54,279 nt of DNA from Treponema sp. Its GTDB lineage: Bacteria > Spirochaetota > Spirochaetia > Treponematales > Breznakiellaceae. The position numbers and the translations under genes are program-made. The notes beneath the pieces are model-generated. The model was not told where the DNA came from, searched no databases, and was given only the letters and a program-made list of their open reading frames with translations. Below, piece by piece: positions 17,190 to 25,001 of this stretch; positions within the stretch are counted from its first letter, which is position 1; every line of letters starts with the position of its first letter. Location of the stretch: assembly GCA_031257675.1 (NCBI GenBank), contig JAIROG010000121.1:1-54279 (forward strand). Reading direction: 5' to 3'.

Positions 17190-17280
17190 GGAACCAATGA
17201 GTGGCGGTTTTTAGCGGCATAACGGCGCGGCGTCGTCTAGATGAGCGCGTATGTCTGCGACTAGAACGTTCATTGGTTCC
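17190..17280. repeat. Inverted repeat spanning the ptsN leader
   Basis: GGAACCAATGA (17190-17200) and TCATTGGTTCC (17270-17280) are perfect 11-bp complements 69 bases apart. The right arm ends 11 bases before GGAGG of ptsN. As RNA, the arms could close a long multibranched leader; as DNA, they could be paired protein sites. No open frame in the interval deserves a call. Confidence 0.6.
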
Positions 17281-17296
17281 AAAAAATGGAGGAAAT

Positions 17297-17767
17297 ATGC
17301 TTCTAAGCGAGGTGTTTACAAAAGACCTCATTAAAATCAATGTAGAAGCCGAGGATAAAGACGAGGCTTTTGAGGAATTGGTTGATTTTTTTTGTACCGC
17401 TAAAAATTCGGATGCGCGTGAAGAAATATTGAAAAGTCTGAGAGAGAGGGAAAAGCTCATGTCAACGGGCATCAAACCGGGTGTTGCGATTCCGCATGGA
17501 AAATTGCTTTTTCTTGATGATATACAAGGAATATGCGGCGTTTCAAAAAAAGGCGTTGAATACGATGCTTTAGACGGGCAGCCGGTTCATCTTATCTTTG
17601 TGATTCTGGTGCCGGGCGAAACGGACAAACATCTCAAGGTGCTTAAAAATCTCGCCGAATTGCTTCTGAACCCGCAATTTTATACAGATATGTGTTCGCA
17701 GAAAAGCGCTGAGGGCGTTTATAACACCCTTAAAGAATATGAAGAGCACTTTATAGAGATGATATAA
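17297..17767 (+). CDS. ptsN: PTS EIIA component of the nitrogen/regulatory (PtsN) type
   Basis: 156 residues matching the fructose/mannitol EIIA fold. The phospho-acceptor His67 lies in GVAIPHGK, and the VHLIFVILVPGETDKHLKVL strand-helix is conserved. PtsN-type proteins receive phosphate from NPr and act mainly as regulators rather than sugar carriers; no permease domain or other PTS gene is nearby. The ATG at 17297 with GGAGG six bases upstream is preferred over upstream in-frame starts that run through the inverted repeat at 17190-17280. After the stop, CGGCGC (17769-17774) can pair with GCGCCG (17792-17797), a weak terminator or attenuator before the ATPase operon. Confidence 0.88.
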   Translation: MLLSEVFTKDLIKINVEAEDKDEAFEELVDFFCTAKNSDAREEILKSLREREKLMSTGIKPGVAIPHGKLLFLDDIQGICGVSKKGVEYDALDGQPVHLIFVILVPGETDKHLKVLKNLAELLLNPQFYTDMCSQKSAEGVYNTLKEYEEHFIEMI

Positions 17768-17818
17768 GCGGCGCGAACACAATGTGGCGATGCGCCGTTC
17801 GGTTTTATAGGAGTAAAT

Positions 17819-18187
17819 GTGGAAAACTCTGATCTTTTGCGGCGGTTGTTAAAAGTGGAGGAGAAAGCGGCGGCGCTTGTGAAAGACGCGGCGGCGGAAG
17901 CGGAAAAGCGCGTTGCGGAAGCGGAAAAGCGGAACCGGCAACGCTATGATGACGCCTACGTTGCGGAAGCGGCGGCGCTTGAGGAAAAGTACAGCGCCGA
18001 TATTGCCGCGGTTAAGGGCAAGTATCAAAAGCAACTTGATGATTTTACCCGGATGCTTGATGTCATGCAGGTGAATAACGAGCGGTTTTCACAGTTGCTT
18101 GAGAGGCTGTTGTTTGAAAATGGCGGCGGCGAAGAGAAAAAAGAACCGGCATTTGAAGCCTCTTATAAAACTGGACGGGAACAATAA
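17819..18187 (+). CDS. V-type ATPase peripheral-stalk coiled-coil subunit (G/H-like)
   Basis: 122 residues, nearly all helical and rich in Ala, Glu and Lys (KVEEKAAALVKDAAAEAEKR, then VAEAEKR). This is the pattern of the stalk subunit that pairs with subunit E. Sequence alone is weak for such coiled coils, so the call rests on position: it is first in the operon, and its TAA overlaps the ATG of subunit C by one base (18187). GTG start at 17819 with AGGAG upstream. Confidence 0.65.
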   Translation: MENSDLLRRLLKVEEKAAALVKDAAAEAEKRVAEAEKRNRQRYDDAYVAEAAALEEKYSADIAAVKGKYQKQLDDFTRMLDVMQVNNERFSQLLERLLFENGGGEEKKEPAFEASYKTGREQ

Positions 18188-19209
18188 TGACCGGGGAGCG
18201 CGCGTACATCTATGCAAAAACATGTGGAATCATCGGCAAATCTTTTGTGGGCAAGCGCATACATTCCCTTATGAATGTGAACCGCCTCGCCGAATTTGAC
18301 AGGCGTGTGTTTCCGGAAGGGAGCGGATATCTTCCCGAACGGGAGCTTCTTCCTGACCTCGAAAAACGCATCACAGCCCGTTCTATCGCACAGATTGAAA
18401 CGATTATCGGATGTTTCCGCAATCCGCCGGAATTGCTTGTCCTCATGCTTCAATCCTATGAATACGAGAATCTCAAGAATGTGTTTGCCGACCTTGCCAA
18501 TAAGGAGGCGAAGCCCCTTCGCATCACCGATATAGGCGCATTCCGTACCATCAACTTTGAAGCCTATCCGGATATTGAAAGTATGCTTAAAAACACGGAA
18601 TTCGCGTTTCTATTGGACGATTTGAAAGGAGCGCCGGCGACGCTTCAGGACGACGCGATTGTGTTGCAAACTAAACTCGACAAGTATTACTATACGCGGC
18701 TCTATGCGGCGCTTGAGCGGTTGCCCCGCGCTGATCGTTTTGGCATTGAAGAGATTATTGACAACGAGATTCAGCTTAGGAACGTGTCGTGGACATTGCG
18801 ACTTAGAACCTATTACAACATGAATGTTGAAAGGATCAAAACCATGCTCATAACGATAGACGGGAAAAAAGATTTGACCAGCGACGCGCTTGCTTCATGC
18901 GCTTTCTCGTTGGATGTCCGCAATGATTGGGCGCATTGGAAATGGGCGGAATTTGTGAACAGCGAAATAACAGCGCCGTCTTCTTCGTATTGGACAATAG
19001 ACCCCCGCTATTTTCAAAACAAGGCTTCCCAACGCCTTTATAAATGCACCTATCAAAGTTTTCATGCCAAACCTTTTTCGCTTCTTCCTGCGTTCTGTTT
19101 CATACGCCTTAAACAGTCCGAAGAAGACCTTCTCACCAGCATCGCCGAAGGCTTCGGTTTTGGGTTGCCCTGCCGCGAGACATTGCGGCTTTTGGGGGCG
19201 GCGTCATGA
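18187..19209 (+). CDS. V-type ATPase subunit C (central-stalk to ring connector)
   Basis: 340 residues, the usual size for the V-ATPase C (d/AC39-like) subunit. This funnel-shaped helical protein seats the rotor stalk on the membrane ring. Family features include the repeated helical units, with FEAYPDIESMLKNTEFAFLL, DKYYYTRLYAALERLP and IIDNEIQLRNVSWTLRLRTY. The last marks the conserved E-N-NWRLR-like element of C subunits. It overlaps subunit I by four bases (ATGA), indicating translational coupling. Confidence 0.85.
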   Translation: MTGERAYIYAKTCGIIGKSFVGKRIHSLMNVNRLAEFDRRVFPEGSGYLPERELLPDLEKRITARSIAQIETIIGCFRNPPELLVLMLQSYEYENLKNVFADLANKEAKPLRITDIGAFRTINFEAYPDIESMLKNTEFAFLLDDLKGAPATLQDDAIVLQTKLDKYYYTRLYAALERLPRADRFGIEEIIDNEIQLRNVSWTLRLRTYYNMNVERIKTMLITIDGKKDLTSDALASCAFSLDVRNDWAHWKWAEFVNSEITAPSSSYWTIDPRYFQNKASQRLYKCTYQSFHAKPFSLLPAFCFIRLKQSEEDLLTSIAEGFGFGLPCRETLRLLGAAS

Positions 19210-21278
19210 TTATGCCCCGAAGAATGAAGCGCGTGGAATTTACGGCGCTTGAAAAAGACATTGACGCGGTTGTTGAATATTTGGGCAGGCGAAGCCTTAT
19301 GCAGTTCGCCGAACAGCGCGAAGAACAAGCGGTGATAGATGATGAGAGGCTTGAAAGCCCTGAAAAATTAGAGGAATTTCAACAATTAGAGGAAAATGAA
19401 AAAAAGAGAGCCGGTTATATAGAAGAAAAACTTGAAGAAATCAGAGAAACGGCCGCGTATCTTGGTTTGGAACTGCCTGCGGAGCCGTACGAGACAAGCC
19501 GCCTCCCGACTGCGGAGAATGAAGTCTTGCGCGAAAAAATTTGCTCCCATGTACTCGGCTTGCGTACTCGTGAAGCCGAAGAAAAGAACGAGAAGCAAAA
19601 ACTGGAGAACGCTCTGACTGAGGCGAGGACGTTTGCGGCGCTCAACGCGCCGTTTTCTGAGTTGGATCAGCTTTCGTATCTTACGTTGCGCGTCGGACGT
19701 CTTGACATGAGAGGGCAGGCTGAAGTCAAAAAAAACCTCTCAGACAGGGCGGCGATCATTCCACTGGATGATGACAAAATACTTGCGGCATCTTCCCGCA
19801 TCGGGCGTTTCGCCTTGGATTCCGAGCTTAAAAAACGGTCGTTCACGCCCATCACCATTCCGAAAGACTACCTTGGCATACCGGCGGAGTTGCTTGCAAG
19901 CCTTGAATCGCGGCAAAAACTCACGGAAAGCGCCCTGGAAGCCATAACTGAAGAAAAGAACAAACTGATCGGCGAATACAGGCTTCCCCTTCTCTCGCTT
20001 GCCGCTTCCTATGTCATGGCAAATATCACGGAACAGGTGAAACAAAGGCTCGTGGCTACGAAAAGCACGTATCTTTTAACAGGCTGGATGCCTGCGGACA
20101 GCCTGAATTCCATTGTTTCAGAGCTTGTTAAAATTACGTCCGGCAGAATCGGCATACGCACCCTGAACCCGGACGAAGTGCCTTCGGTGCGGGACGGAAG
20201 CGAAAAAGTTCCCACCGCTTTGAGCCACGGCAAATTTGCGAAGAGCTTTGAGCCGCTCGTCTTCTCCTACGGTGCGCCGCTTTATGGCGCCATAGATCCC
20301 ACCGCGTTTGTCGCCGTGTTTTTTACCCTGCTTTTCGGCGTCATGTTCGGCGATGTGGGGCAGGGGCTTGTACTGTCGCTTACCGGGATTCTCCTACAAA
20401 AGAGTTCCACCTTTATGCGGAGCTATAAAAATTTTGGCGGGCCCCTTGTCGCGGTGGGCGTTTCTTCAATGATCATGGGGTTTTTGTATGGCGCGGTATT
20501 CTCAAACGAGACGCTTCTGGAAGCGCCCACCCTTGCTGTCACCGGTTTTTTTGCCGATACGCCTGTGGGCGCGTATTTCGGCTGGAGCGCCGTTCCAAAA
20601 ATTCTCCACCTCATGCCTGAGAAGGGAAGCCTCGACAAACTTTTTTATTTCTTCGGCTTCACGCTGGCGCTGGGCGTTGTCCTCAACTCCACAGGACTCG
20701 TTTTTAACATCATAAATCAGTTGAGCAGAAAAAATTACGAAAAAGCATTTTTTTCAAAAACGGGAATTGCCGGCGCGCTGTTCTTCTGGTACGTCATTAG
20801 CATAGGGGTGAGACTCATCTTGAATGACAGACTGCGCTGGTTCGATATACCATGCCTTGCAATCCCGCTTTTGGGCGTCTTCTTTGGCGAGGCGTTAGGA
20901 CGGCTTATTTCCGGCGAGCGTCCCATCCTCAAAGAGGGGCTTATGGTTTTTATCATAGAAGGGATCGTAGAGATTCTTGAAACGCTTTCAAGTTATATCT
21001 CGAACAGCGTCAGTTTCCTCCGTGTGGGGGCGTTCGCGCTGTCCCATACGGTTCTATCATTCATTACTTTTACCATGGCCGGCATTGTGGCGCGAGGGTC
21101 GTCATTCGGACCCGTGTTTTCACTGGTCGTCATCATTTTTGGAAACGGAATCATCATTGTACTTGAGGGAATGATCGTAGCGATTCAGGTTACACGTCTC
21201 CAATATTACGAATTTTTCAGTAAATTTTTTACCGAAACTGGCGTACGGTTCGCTCCGTTCAGGTTCCGTAAAGAATGA
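19206..21278 (+). CDS. ntpI: V-type ATPase subunit I (membrane stator, a-subunit)
   Basis: 690 residues. The N-terminal half (to about residue 350) is a soluble coiled-coil arm. The C-terminal half has seven or eight membrane segments and the family motif DPTAFVAVFFTLLFGVMFGD then VGQGL, and later ISNSVSFLRVGAFALSHTVL, which carries the conserved Arg of the ion path. It forms the ion half-channels against the K ring, pumping H+ or Na+. Start at 19206 (ATGATTATG), overlapping subunit C. It ends 160 bases before subunit K. Confidence 0.93.
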   Translation: MIMPRRMKRVEFTALEKDIDAVVEYLGRRSLMQFAEQREEQAVIDDERLESPEKLEEFQQLEENEKKRAGYIEEKLEEIRETAAYLGLELPAEPYETSRLPTAENEVLREKICSHVLGLRTREAEEKNEKQKLENALTEARTFAALNAPFSELDQLSYLTLRVGRLDMRGQAEVKKNLSDRAAIIPLDDDKILAASSRIGRFALDSELKKRSFTPITIPKDYLGIPAELLASLESRQKLTESALEAITEEKNKLIGEYRLPLLSLAASYVMANITEQVKQRLVATKSTYLLTGWMPADSLNSIVSELVKITSGRIGIRTLNPDEVPSVRDGSEKVPTALSHGKFAKSFEPLVFSYGAPLYGAIDPTAFVAVFFTLLFGVMFGDVGQGLVLSLTGILLQKSSTFMRSYKNFGGPLVAVGVSSMIMGFLYGAVFSNETLLEAPTLAVTGFFADTPVGAYFGWSAVPKILHLMPEKGSLDKLFYFFGFTLALGVVLNSTGLVFNIINQLSRKNYEKAFFSKTGIAGALFFWYVISIGVRLILNDRLRWFDIPCLAIPLLGVFFGEALGRLISGERPILKEGLMVFIIEGIVEILETLSSYISNSVSFLRVGAFALSHTVLSFITFTMAGIVARGSSFGPVFSLVVIIFGNGIIIVLEGMIVAIQVTRLQYYEFFSKFFTETGVRFAPFRFRKE

Positions 21279-21285
21279 ACGTCCT

Positions 21286-21391
21286 CGCCCTGAAAGACGG
21301 GGCGCATTGGATAGGAAATGATTAATAGCGCGGACTTTATACCCCGCCGGCTATGTATTAGCAGGCGTTACGCCCTGAAGGGCGGGGCATT
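21286..21391. repeat. Pair of CGCCCTGAA-GCGGGGC elements inside the ATPase operon
   Basis: CGCCCTGAAAGACGGGGC (21286-21303) and CGCCCTGAAGGGCGGGGC (21371-21388) lie 85 bases apart between subunits I and K. Each can fold on itself (GCCC-TGAA-GGGC in the right copy). The pattern resembles the hairpins at the ends of IS200/IS605-group elements, and a related AAAGGGCGGGGC occurs near 32681. No transposase remains, so this may be a tiny non-autonomous element or an excision scar. Confidence 0.5.
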
Positions 21392-21438
21392 CACCCGCGC
21401 ATTCCAATAAACATCTGACACCTTAAAGGAGGAATTGC

Positions 21439-21744
21439 ATGAAATGTAAAATGATTGTTATTGCATTTGCCCTGTTTGTTTTTGCCTCAGCATTTTCGTT
21501 TGCTCAGGAAGAAGCGGCGGCGGAGCAAAGGTCTGGTTCGGCGGTTAAGTACATCGCGGCGGCGGTCGCCGTGGGTATCGCCTGCATTGGCGGCGGTCTT
21601 GCGGTTGGTCAAATTGGATCTGCGGCAATGGGCGCGATGAGCGAAAACGCCGAGCTTTCGGGAAAAGCTATGCCTTTTGTCGGTCTTGCGGAAGGCATCT
21701 GTCTGTGGGGCTTTCTGGTCGGGTTGCTCATACTCATTTTGTAG
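21439..21744 (+). CDS. ntpK: V-type ATPase subunit K (proteolipid ring)
   Basis: 101 residues. It has a signal-peptide-like first helix (ending SFAQ, about residue 23) and then one two-helix hairpin, VKYIAAAVAVGIACIGGGLA and the second helix with Glu85 in GLAEGICLWG. Glu85 is the ion-binding carboxylate of the rotor ring. A single hairpin is bacterial/archaeal in style, unlike the duplicated eukaryotic or Enterococcus K. AAAGGAGG lies eight bases upstream of the ATG. Confidence 0.92.
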   Translation: MKCKMIVIAFALFVFASAFSFAQEEAAAEQRSGSAVKYIAAAVAVGIACIGGGLAVGQIGSAAMGAMSENAELSGKAMPFVGLAEGICLWGFLVGLLILIL

Positions 21745-21750
21745 CCGCCT

Positions 21751-22089
21751 GTGGACTATTTTTTCATCGGCGACCCGGAGTTGGTTACGGGCTTCAAGTT
21801 TGTAGGCATTGACGGCGTAGCCGCCAATAACGAAGAGGAAGCCCGCCGCGTGTTTCGGCGCATTACCGAAGGTTTTGATGAAGTGACAAATGCGGCTGTT
21901 CCCACTGAAGGTTGCCGCATTCTCATCTTGACGCAGGAAGTCGCGGACTGGCTTGGCGAAAGGCTTATTGACTGGCAGATCGGCGCCCAATATCCCCTCA
22001 TTGTGGAACTGCCCGGCATGTTGGGGAAAATACAAGGCAGGAAGACCCTTGTGGACTCGATTCGGGAAGCGATTGGAATTCATGTGTAG
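21751..22089 (+). CDS. V-type ATPase subunit F
   Basis: 112 residues with the Rossmann-like F-subunit pattern: IGDPELVTGFKFVGIDGV at the start, CRILILTQEVADWLGERL in the middle and PLIVELPGMLG near the end. Subunit F sits with D on the rotor stalk and tunes activity. GTG start at 21751, six bases after the subunit K stop. In most operons F is followed by A, B and D; here it is followed by an unrelated enzyme. Confidence 0.88.
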   Translation: MDYFFIGDPELVTGFKFVGIDGVAANNEEEARRVFRRITEGFDEVTNAAVPTEGCRILILTQEVADWLGERLIDWQIGAQYPLIVELPGMLGKIQGRKTLVDSIREAIGIHV

Positions 22090-22131
22090 CGGCTTTCGCG
22101 GTTCTGCCGCCGGCAAAGCCGGGGAGGATGT

Positions 22132-22638
22132 ATGACCGTTAAAAATGAACCTAAAAACAACTTATGGTTGATACGGCAATTACGGAACTTTTTTGAGCAT
22201 AGAGCTTTGTGGCTCTATCTTTTATGCGATGAAGCGAAGAAAAGAGGCGTTGACCCTGAGTCCTTTGCGCCGGACGCTATACGTCGGTGCGGGCTTTTTC
22301 AGGGCGGCGCTATAGCCGAAACCGCAATGAACGCCGGCGCCGGGAAGCCGAGCCTTAAAGTTCTGCGGAAAAAGCTCTTCGGCTTGCCCGGAAGACTCAT
22401 TTTTGAAATGAAAATCCGGCGCGCGACCGATGACAATTTTGACGTTGATTTTCACTACTGCCCGCTGGTCAACGCATGGCAAAGGCAGGGGCGCTCTGTG
22501 GAGGAAATGACGCGACTCTGCGATTTCGCCATGTGGGGCGACCGCGGCATAGCGGAGAGCTTCGGGTGCGCCCTTGATCTGCAAAAGACTATTGCGAAAG
22601 GCGATGGCATCTGCGAGATACGCTTTAGGCGCAAATGA
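22132..22638 (+). CDS. L-2-amino-thiazoline-4-carboxylate (ATC) hydrolase-like protein
   Basis: 168 residues. The C-terminal half matches the ATC hydrolase family: FHYCPLVNAWQRQGRSVEEM, LCDFAMWGDRGIAESFG and TIAKGDGICEIRF. The founding enzyme opens the thiazoline ring on the way to L-cysteine in Pseudomonas, but most anaerobe homologues are uncharacterised, so the substrate is unknown. GGAGG lies just before ATG 22132. It sits 42 bases after V-ATPase F on the same strand and is the last plus-strand gene of that cluster. Confidence 0.75.
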   Translation: MTVKNEPKNNLWLIRQLRNFFEHRALWLYLLCDEAKKRGVDPESFAPDAIRRCGLFQGGAIAETAMNAGAGKPSLKVLRKKLFGLPGRLIFEMKIRRATDDNFDVDFHYCPLVNAWQRQGRSVEEMTRLCDFAMWGDRGIAESFGCALDLQKTIAKGDGICEIRFRRK

Positions 22639-22697
22639 GGCGGCGCTACGGAAATCGCCGCTGAAAAACACGCGCGTACACGCGCTTGTGCGCGTCC

Positions 22698-23651
22698 TCA
22701 CACAAACCCCATGCGCCAGTGCCAGACCGGCGTTGACAGTTCTGAAGAAAAAGAATTGACGCGGTTGAAATCGGGCAGCCAATCGCTGTTTGCGGGCATG
22801 TCTAAAGTCAATTCTTGATAAAAACCGTCTTCTATGCCGAATTCATCAAGCCAGTCCAGAACAGTCTCGTATTCCGCTCCGTTTACAGAACGGTGTGGCG
22901 TATCCCCGTTACGGACGGGCGTGTACTGCGTCATAAGCGAAAGCAAGCCCTTTCCCATGACGTTTTCCGCAAACCAGCGGAGGACATCCCGCGTAGCGTC
23001 AAGGCGTCCGGGCAACACAAGATGCCGTACAATAACGCCCGAACGTAAAACGGCTCCCTCATAGCTGAGGTTCCGAAATTCCAGCATCTTCTTTATTGCG
23101 GCGGACGCGACTTCGCCGTAATCAGCCGCTTTGAAAAAACGTCTCGCCATTGCGGAATCGAGGGTTTTCAAGTCCGGCACATACGCATCGATCACATCTT
23201 CAAGCAGAGACAGGGCTTCGAGCGTTTCATAGCCAGAAGAATTCCACAGAACTGGAATGGCCAAGCCTTGCCTTCGGGCGGTTCGTATTCCGACGGCAAG
23301 AGACGGCGCCGCGTGGCTTCCGGTGACGATGTTGATGTTTTCCGCGTGTTTCTCTTGAAGCGCGAGGCATATCCGCGCAAATTCATCTTCGGTCGCCGCT
23401 TTGCCCATGCCCTGTTGGGAAATCTGATAATTCTGACAAAATGCGCACTGGAGAGCGCATCCGCTCACGAAGACTGCGCCGGAACCTCCGGTTCCTGTAA
23501 TGGGCGGCTCTTCTCCCCGATGGACGGCGGCGGCGGCGATGCGGAGCGCCGCCGTTTCTCCGCAAAAGCCCTTGTTTCCAGCCGAACGGTCAACGCCGCA
23601 TCCACGGGGGCAGAGCCGGCAGTTTTTATATGAAGATAAGGCGTTGTTCAC
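22698..23651 (-). CDS. Radical SAM protein of the PflX / pyruvate formate-lyase-activase-like group
   Basis: 317 residues. The radical SAM cluster motif is C65-X3-C69-X2-C72 in SGCALQCAFCQ. Before it, C11, C14, C18 and C30 (NCRLCPRGCGVDRSAGNKGF then C) form a second Cys cluster, as in the COG1313 PflX-like proteins. A later PDLKTLD and the RHLVLPGRLD stretch also match that group. Such proteins are presumed activases or modifying enzymes with unknown targets. No partner enzyme lies next to it; it converges on the ATC hydrolase-like gene with a 59-base gap. Confidence 0.85.
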   Translation of the reverse strand: MNNALSSYKNCRLCPRGCGVDRSAGNKGFCGETAALRIAAAAVHRGEEPPITGTGGSGAVFVSGCALQCAFCQNYQISQQGMGKAATEDEFARICLALQEKHAENINIVTGSHAAPSLAVGIRTARRQGLAIPVLWNSSGYETLEALSLLEDVIDAYVPDLKTLDSAMARRFFKAADYGEVASAAIKKMLEFRNLSYEGAVLRSGVIVRHLVLPGRLDATRDVLRWFAENVMGKGLLSLMTQYTPVRNGDTPHRSVNGAEYETVLDWLDEFGIEDGFYQELTLDMPANSDWLPDFNRVNSFSSELSTPVWHWRMGFV

Positions 23652-23733
23652 ACAAACAGTATACTATAGGTCAATGATCAAAGGCAATGCGCTTCTTTGG
23701 AGGAAGCGCCGCCTGCATCAATCCGCTATGGCG

Positions 23734-24669
23734 CTAATCTTTGGGCGGCTTGTAAAATCTTCCCTTTATCTGCTCGGTTTTTAATATGTTGATGAAGGCG
23801 TCCGGATCAATTTCTTTGATGGCGGCGGTGAGAAATGTGTCTTCGTTTGCCGCGACCACCGAGTAGAGCAGCGTTTTTTCAGCCTTGCGGTACATGCCTA
23901 TGCCTTTGAAGGCTGTCGCGTCGTGCCGGGTTTTGTCGCGGATAAGACGGTATATCTCGTCCGGTTTGCCCGTGATGATGAGCAAGGTTTTTTGTTGATA
24001 CCCGCGGTAAAAAGAACTAAGCGCAACGGTTGTGGCAAACTGAAAGATAATGGAATAGAGCGCTTTATCCAATGAAAAGAGGAAGGCGGCAAGTACGAGT
24101 ATCACACAGTTGCCTGCAAAGATGTAGTTCCATGCGTCCTTGCCGTATTTTTCGGAAATAAAAACGGCGATAAAGTCCGTGCCTCCGCTCGTGGCGTCAG
24201 CGAACAGGCACAGGCTTATCGACATTGCGTTCAAAATGCCGCCGAAAACCGCCGAGAGCAACGGATCGTGCAGTTGGATAAGCTCAATGAACAGCTTCGG
24301 CATACAGTCCGTCAAAAGTCCGCACACAAGCACCATCAGTACGGAGAGCAGGGTGAAGCGTTTCCCGATGAGTTTGAAGCAGATGACAGCCGGAGCCGCA
24401 TTTAGCAGATAGAGTACAACGCTGAAAGGCGGATGTATATGAAGAAAGTGATCCAAAACCTCCAGAATAAGCAACGTAAGTCCGGTAAAGCCGCCCGGTA
24501 CAAGCCCTCCCGCATGCACAAACGTATTGATGTTAAACGCCATCAGCGTGGCGCCTGCGACGATCAGCGTCATCCGTTTTGCCAGATGTATTGTAGACTT
24601 GCGCAATGGAGCAAACGCCGTGAACTGGCGCAGGGCAAGCGCCGCTTTTTTATTTTCTTCATCATTCAT
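23734..24669 (-). CDS. YitT family membrane protein (DUF161 + DUF2179)
   Basis: 311 residues from the preferred ATG at 24669 (MNDEENKKAA). Five or six membrane segments (about residues 30-190) carry the paired motifs AFNINTFVHAGGLVPGGFTG and SLCLFADATSGGTDFIAVFI, the repeated G-GFTG/SGGTDF elements of YitT proteins. The C-terminal soluble domain (about 230-311, QQKTLLIITGKPDEIYRLIR) is DUF2179. The function is unproven; some relatives are thought to move small solutes. The frame stays open for 65 codons upstream, but that stretch runs into the flagellin promoter region and looks non-coding. Divergent from flaB. Confidence 0.85.
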   Translation of the reverse strand: MNDEENKKAALALRQFTAFAPLRKSTIHLAKRMTLIVAGATLMAFNINTFVHAGGLVPGGFTGLTLLILEVLDHFLHIHPPFSVVLYLLNAAPAVICFKLIGKRFTLLSVLMVLVCGLLTDCMPKLFIELIQLHDPLLSAVFGGILNAMSISLCLFADATSGGTDFIAVFISEKYGKDAWNYIFAGNCVILVLAAFLFSLDKALYSIIFQFATTVALSSFYRGYQQKTLLIITGKPDEIYRLIRDKTRHDATAFKGIGMYRKAEKTLLYSVVAANEDTFLTAAIKEIDPDAFINILKTEQIKGRFYKPPKD

Positions 24670-24883
24670 TATTTTCCGCCTAATCGATTCATTGGAATAC
24701 GTGGACGCCGCTTTACGCCGCCTTTCCATCTTGAAATGAAATTTTTTAACTATATCATAGAAAGTGAAGTGCGTTAAGTATATTAAGTATGGAATGAAAA
24801 GGCGTAAAACACCCTTTTTTACGACAAAAATTTGCGTTATGCGCAAAAATGCGTAAAAAGACAAAAAAAATTAAATGGACGGC

Positions 24884-24912
24884 TTGCAAAAAAAATCCAG
24901 TGGTGTTATATT
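24884..24912 (+). promoter_or_regulatory. Candidate promoter of flaB
   Basis: TTGCAA (24884-24889), 17 bases, then TATATT (24907-24912), giving a leader of about 80 bases. I see no convincing sigma-28 motif (TAAA with GCCGATAA) at the expected spacing, although that class drives flagellin in many bacteria. Confidence 0.5.
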
Positions 24913-24932
24913 TATAACATAAGGGATGAAGA

Positions 24933-24947
24933 AAGACCTTTGGTCTT
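24933..24947 (+). promoter_or_regulatory. Short hairpin in the flaB leader
   Basis: AAGACC-TTT-GGTCTT forms a six-pair stem with a three-base loop about 55 bases ahead of the flaB start codon. It could stabilise the 5' end of an abundant flagellin mRNA or be a control site; nothing shows which. Confidence 0.4.
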
Positions 24948-25001
24948 AATCCCTGTCGGCTGCATGGATGCTACCGGCACATTCTTTCAGGGAGGATGAT
25001 T

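Larger units (their letters stand above)
24670..25001. other. Divergent AT-rich regulatory region between yitT-like gene and flaB
   Basis: Two perfect palindromes lie here: CGTAAAA (24803-24809) with TTTTACG (24817-24823), and TTTGCG (24831-24836) with CGCAAA (24842-24847). A flaB promoter follows at 24884-24912. The -10 overlaps GTTATA-TT-TATAAC (24906-24919), another dyad suited to a repressor or activator. The flaB leader carries a small hairpin (24933-24947). Confidence 0.5.

Noticed and set aside
24670-24864. N-terminal extension of the YitT-type protein by 65 codons
   Set aside because: The added stretch is AT-rich intergenic sequence near the flaB regulatory region and lacks a Shine-Dalgarno; the family starts near the chosen ATG.
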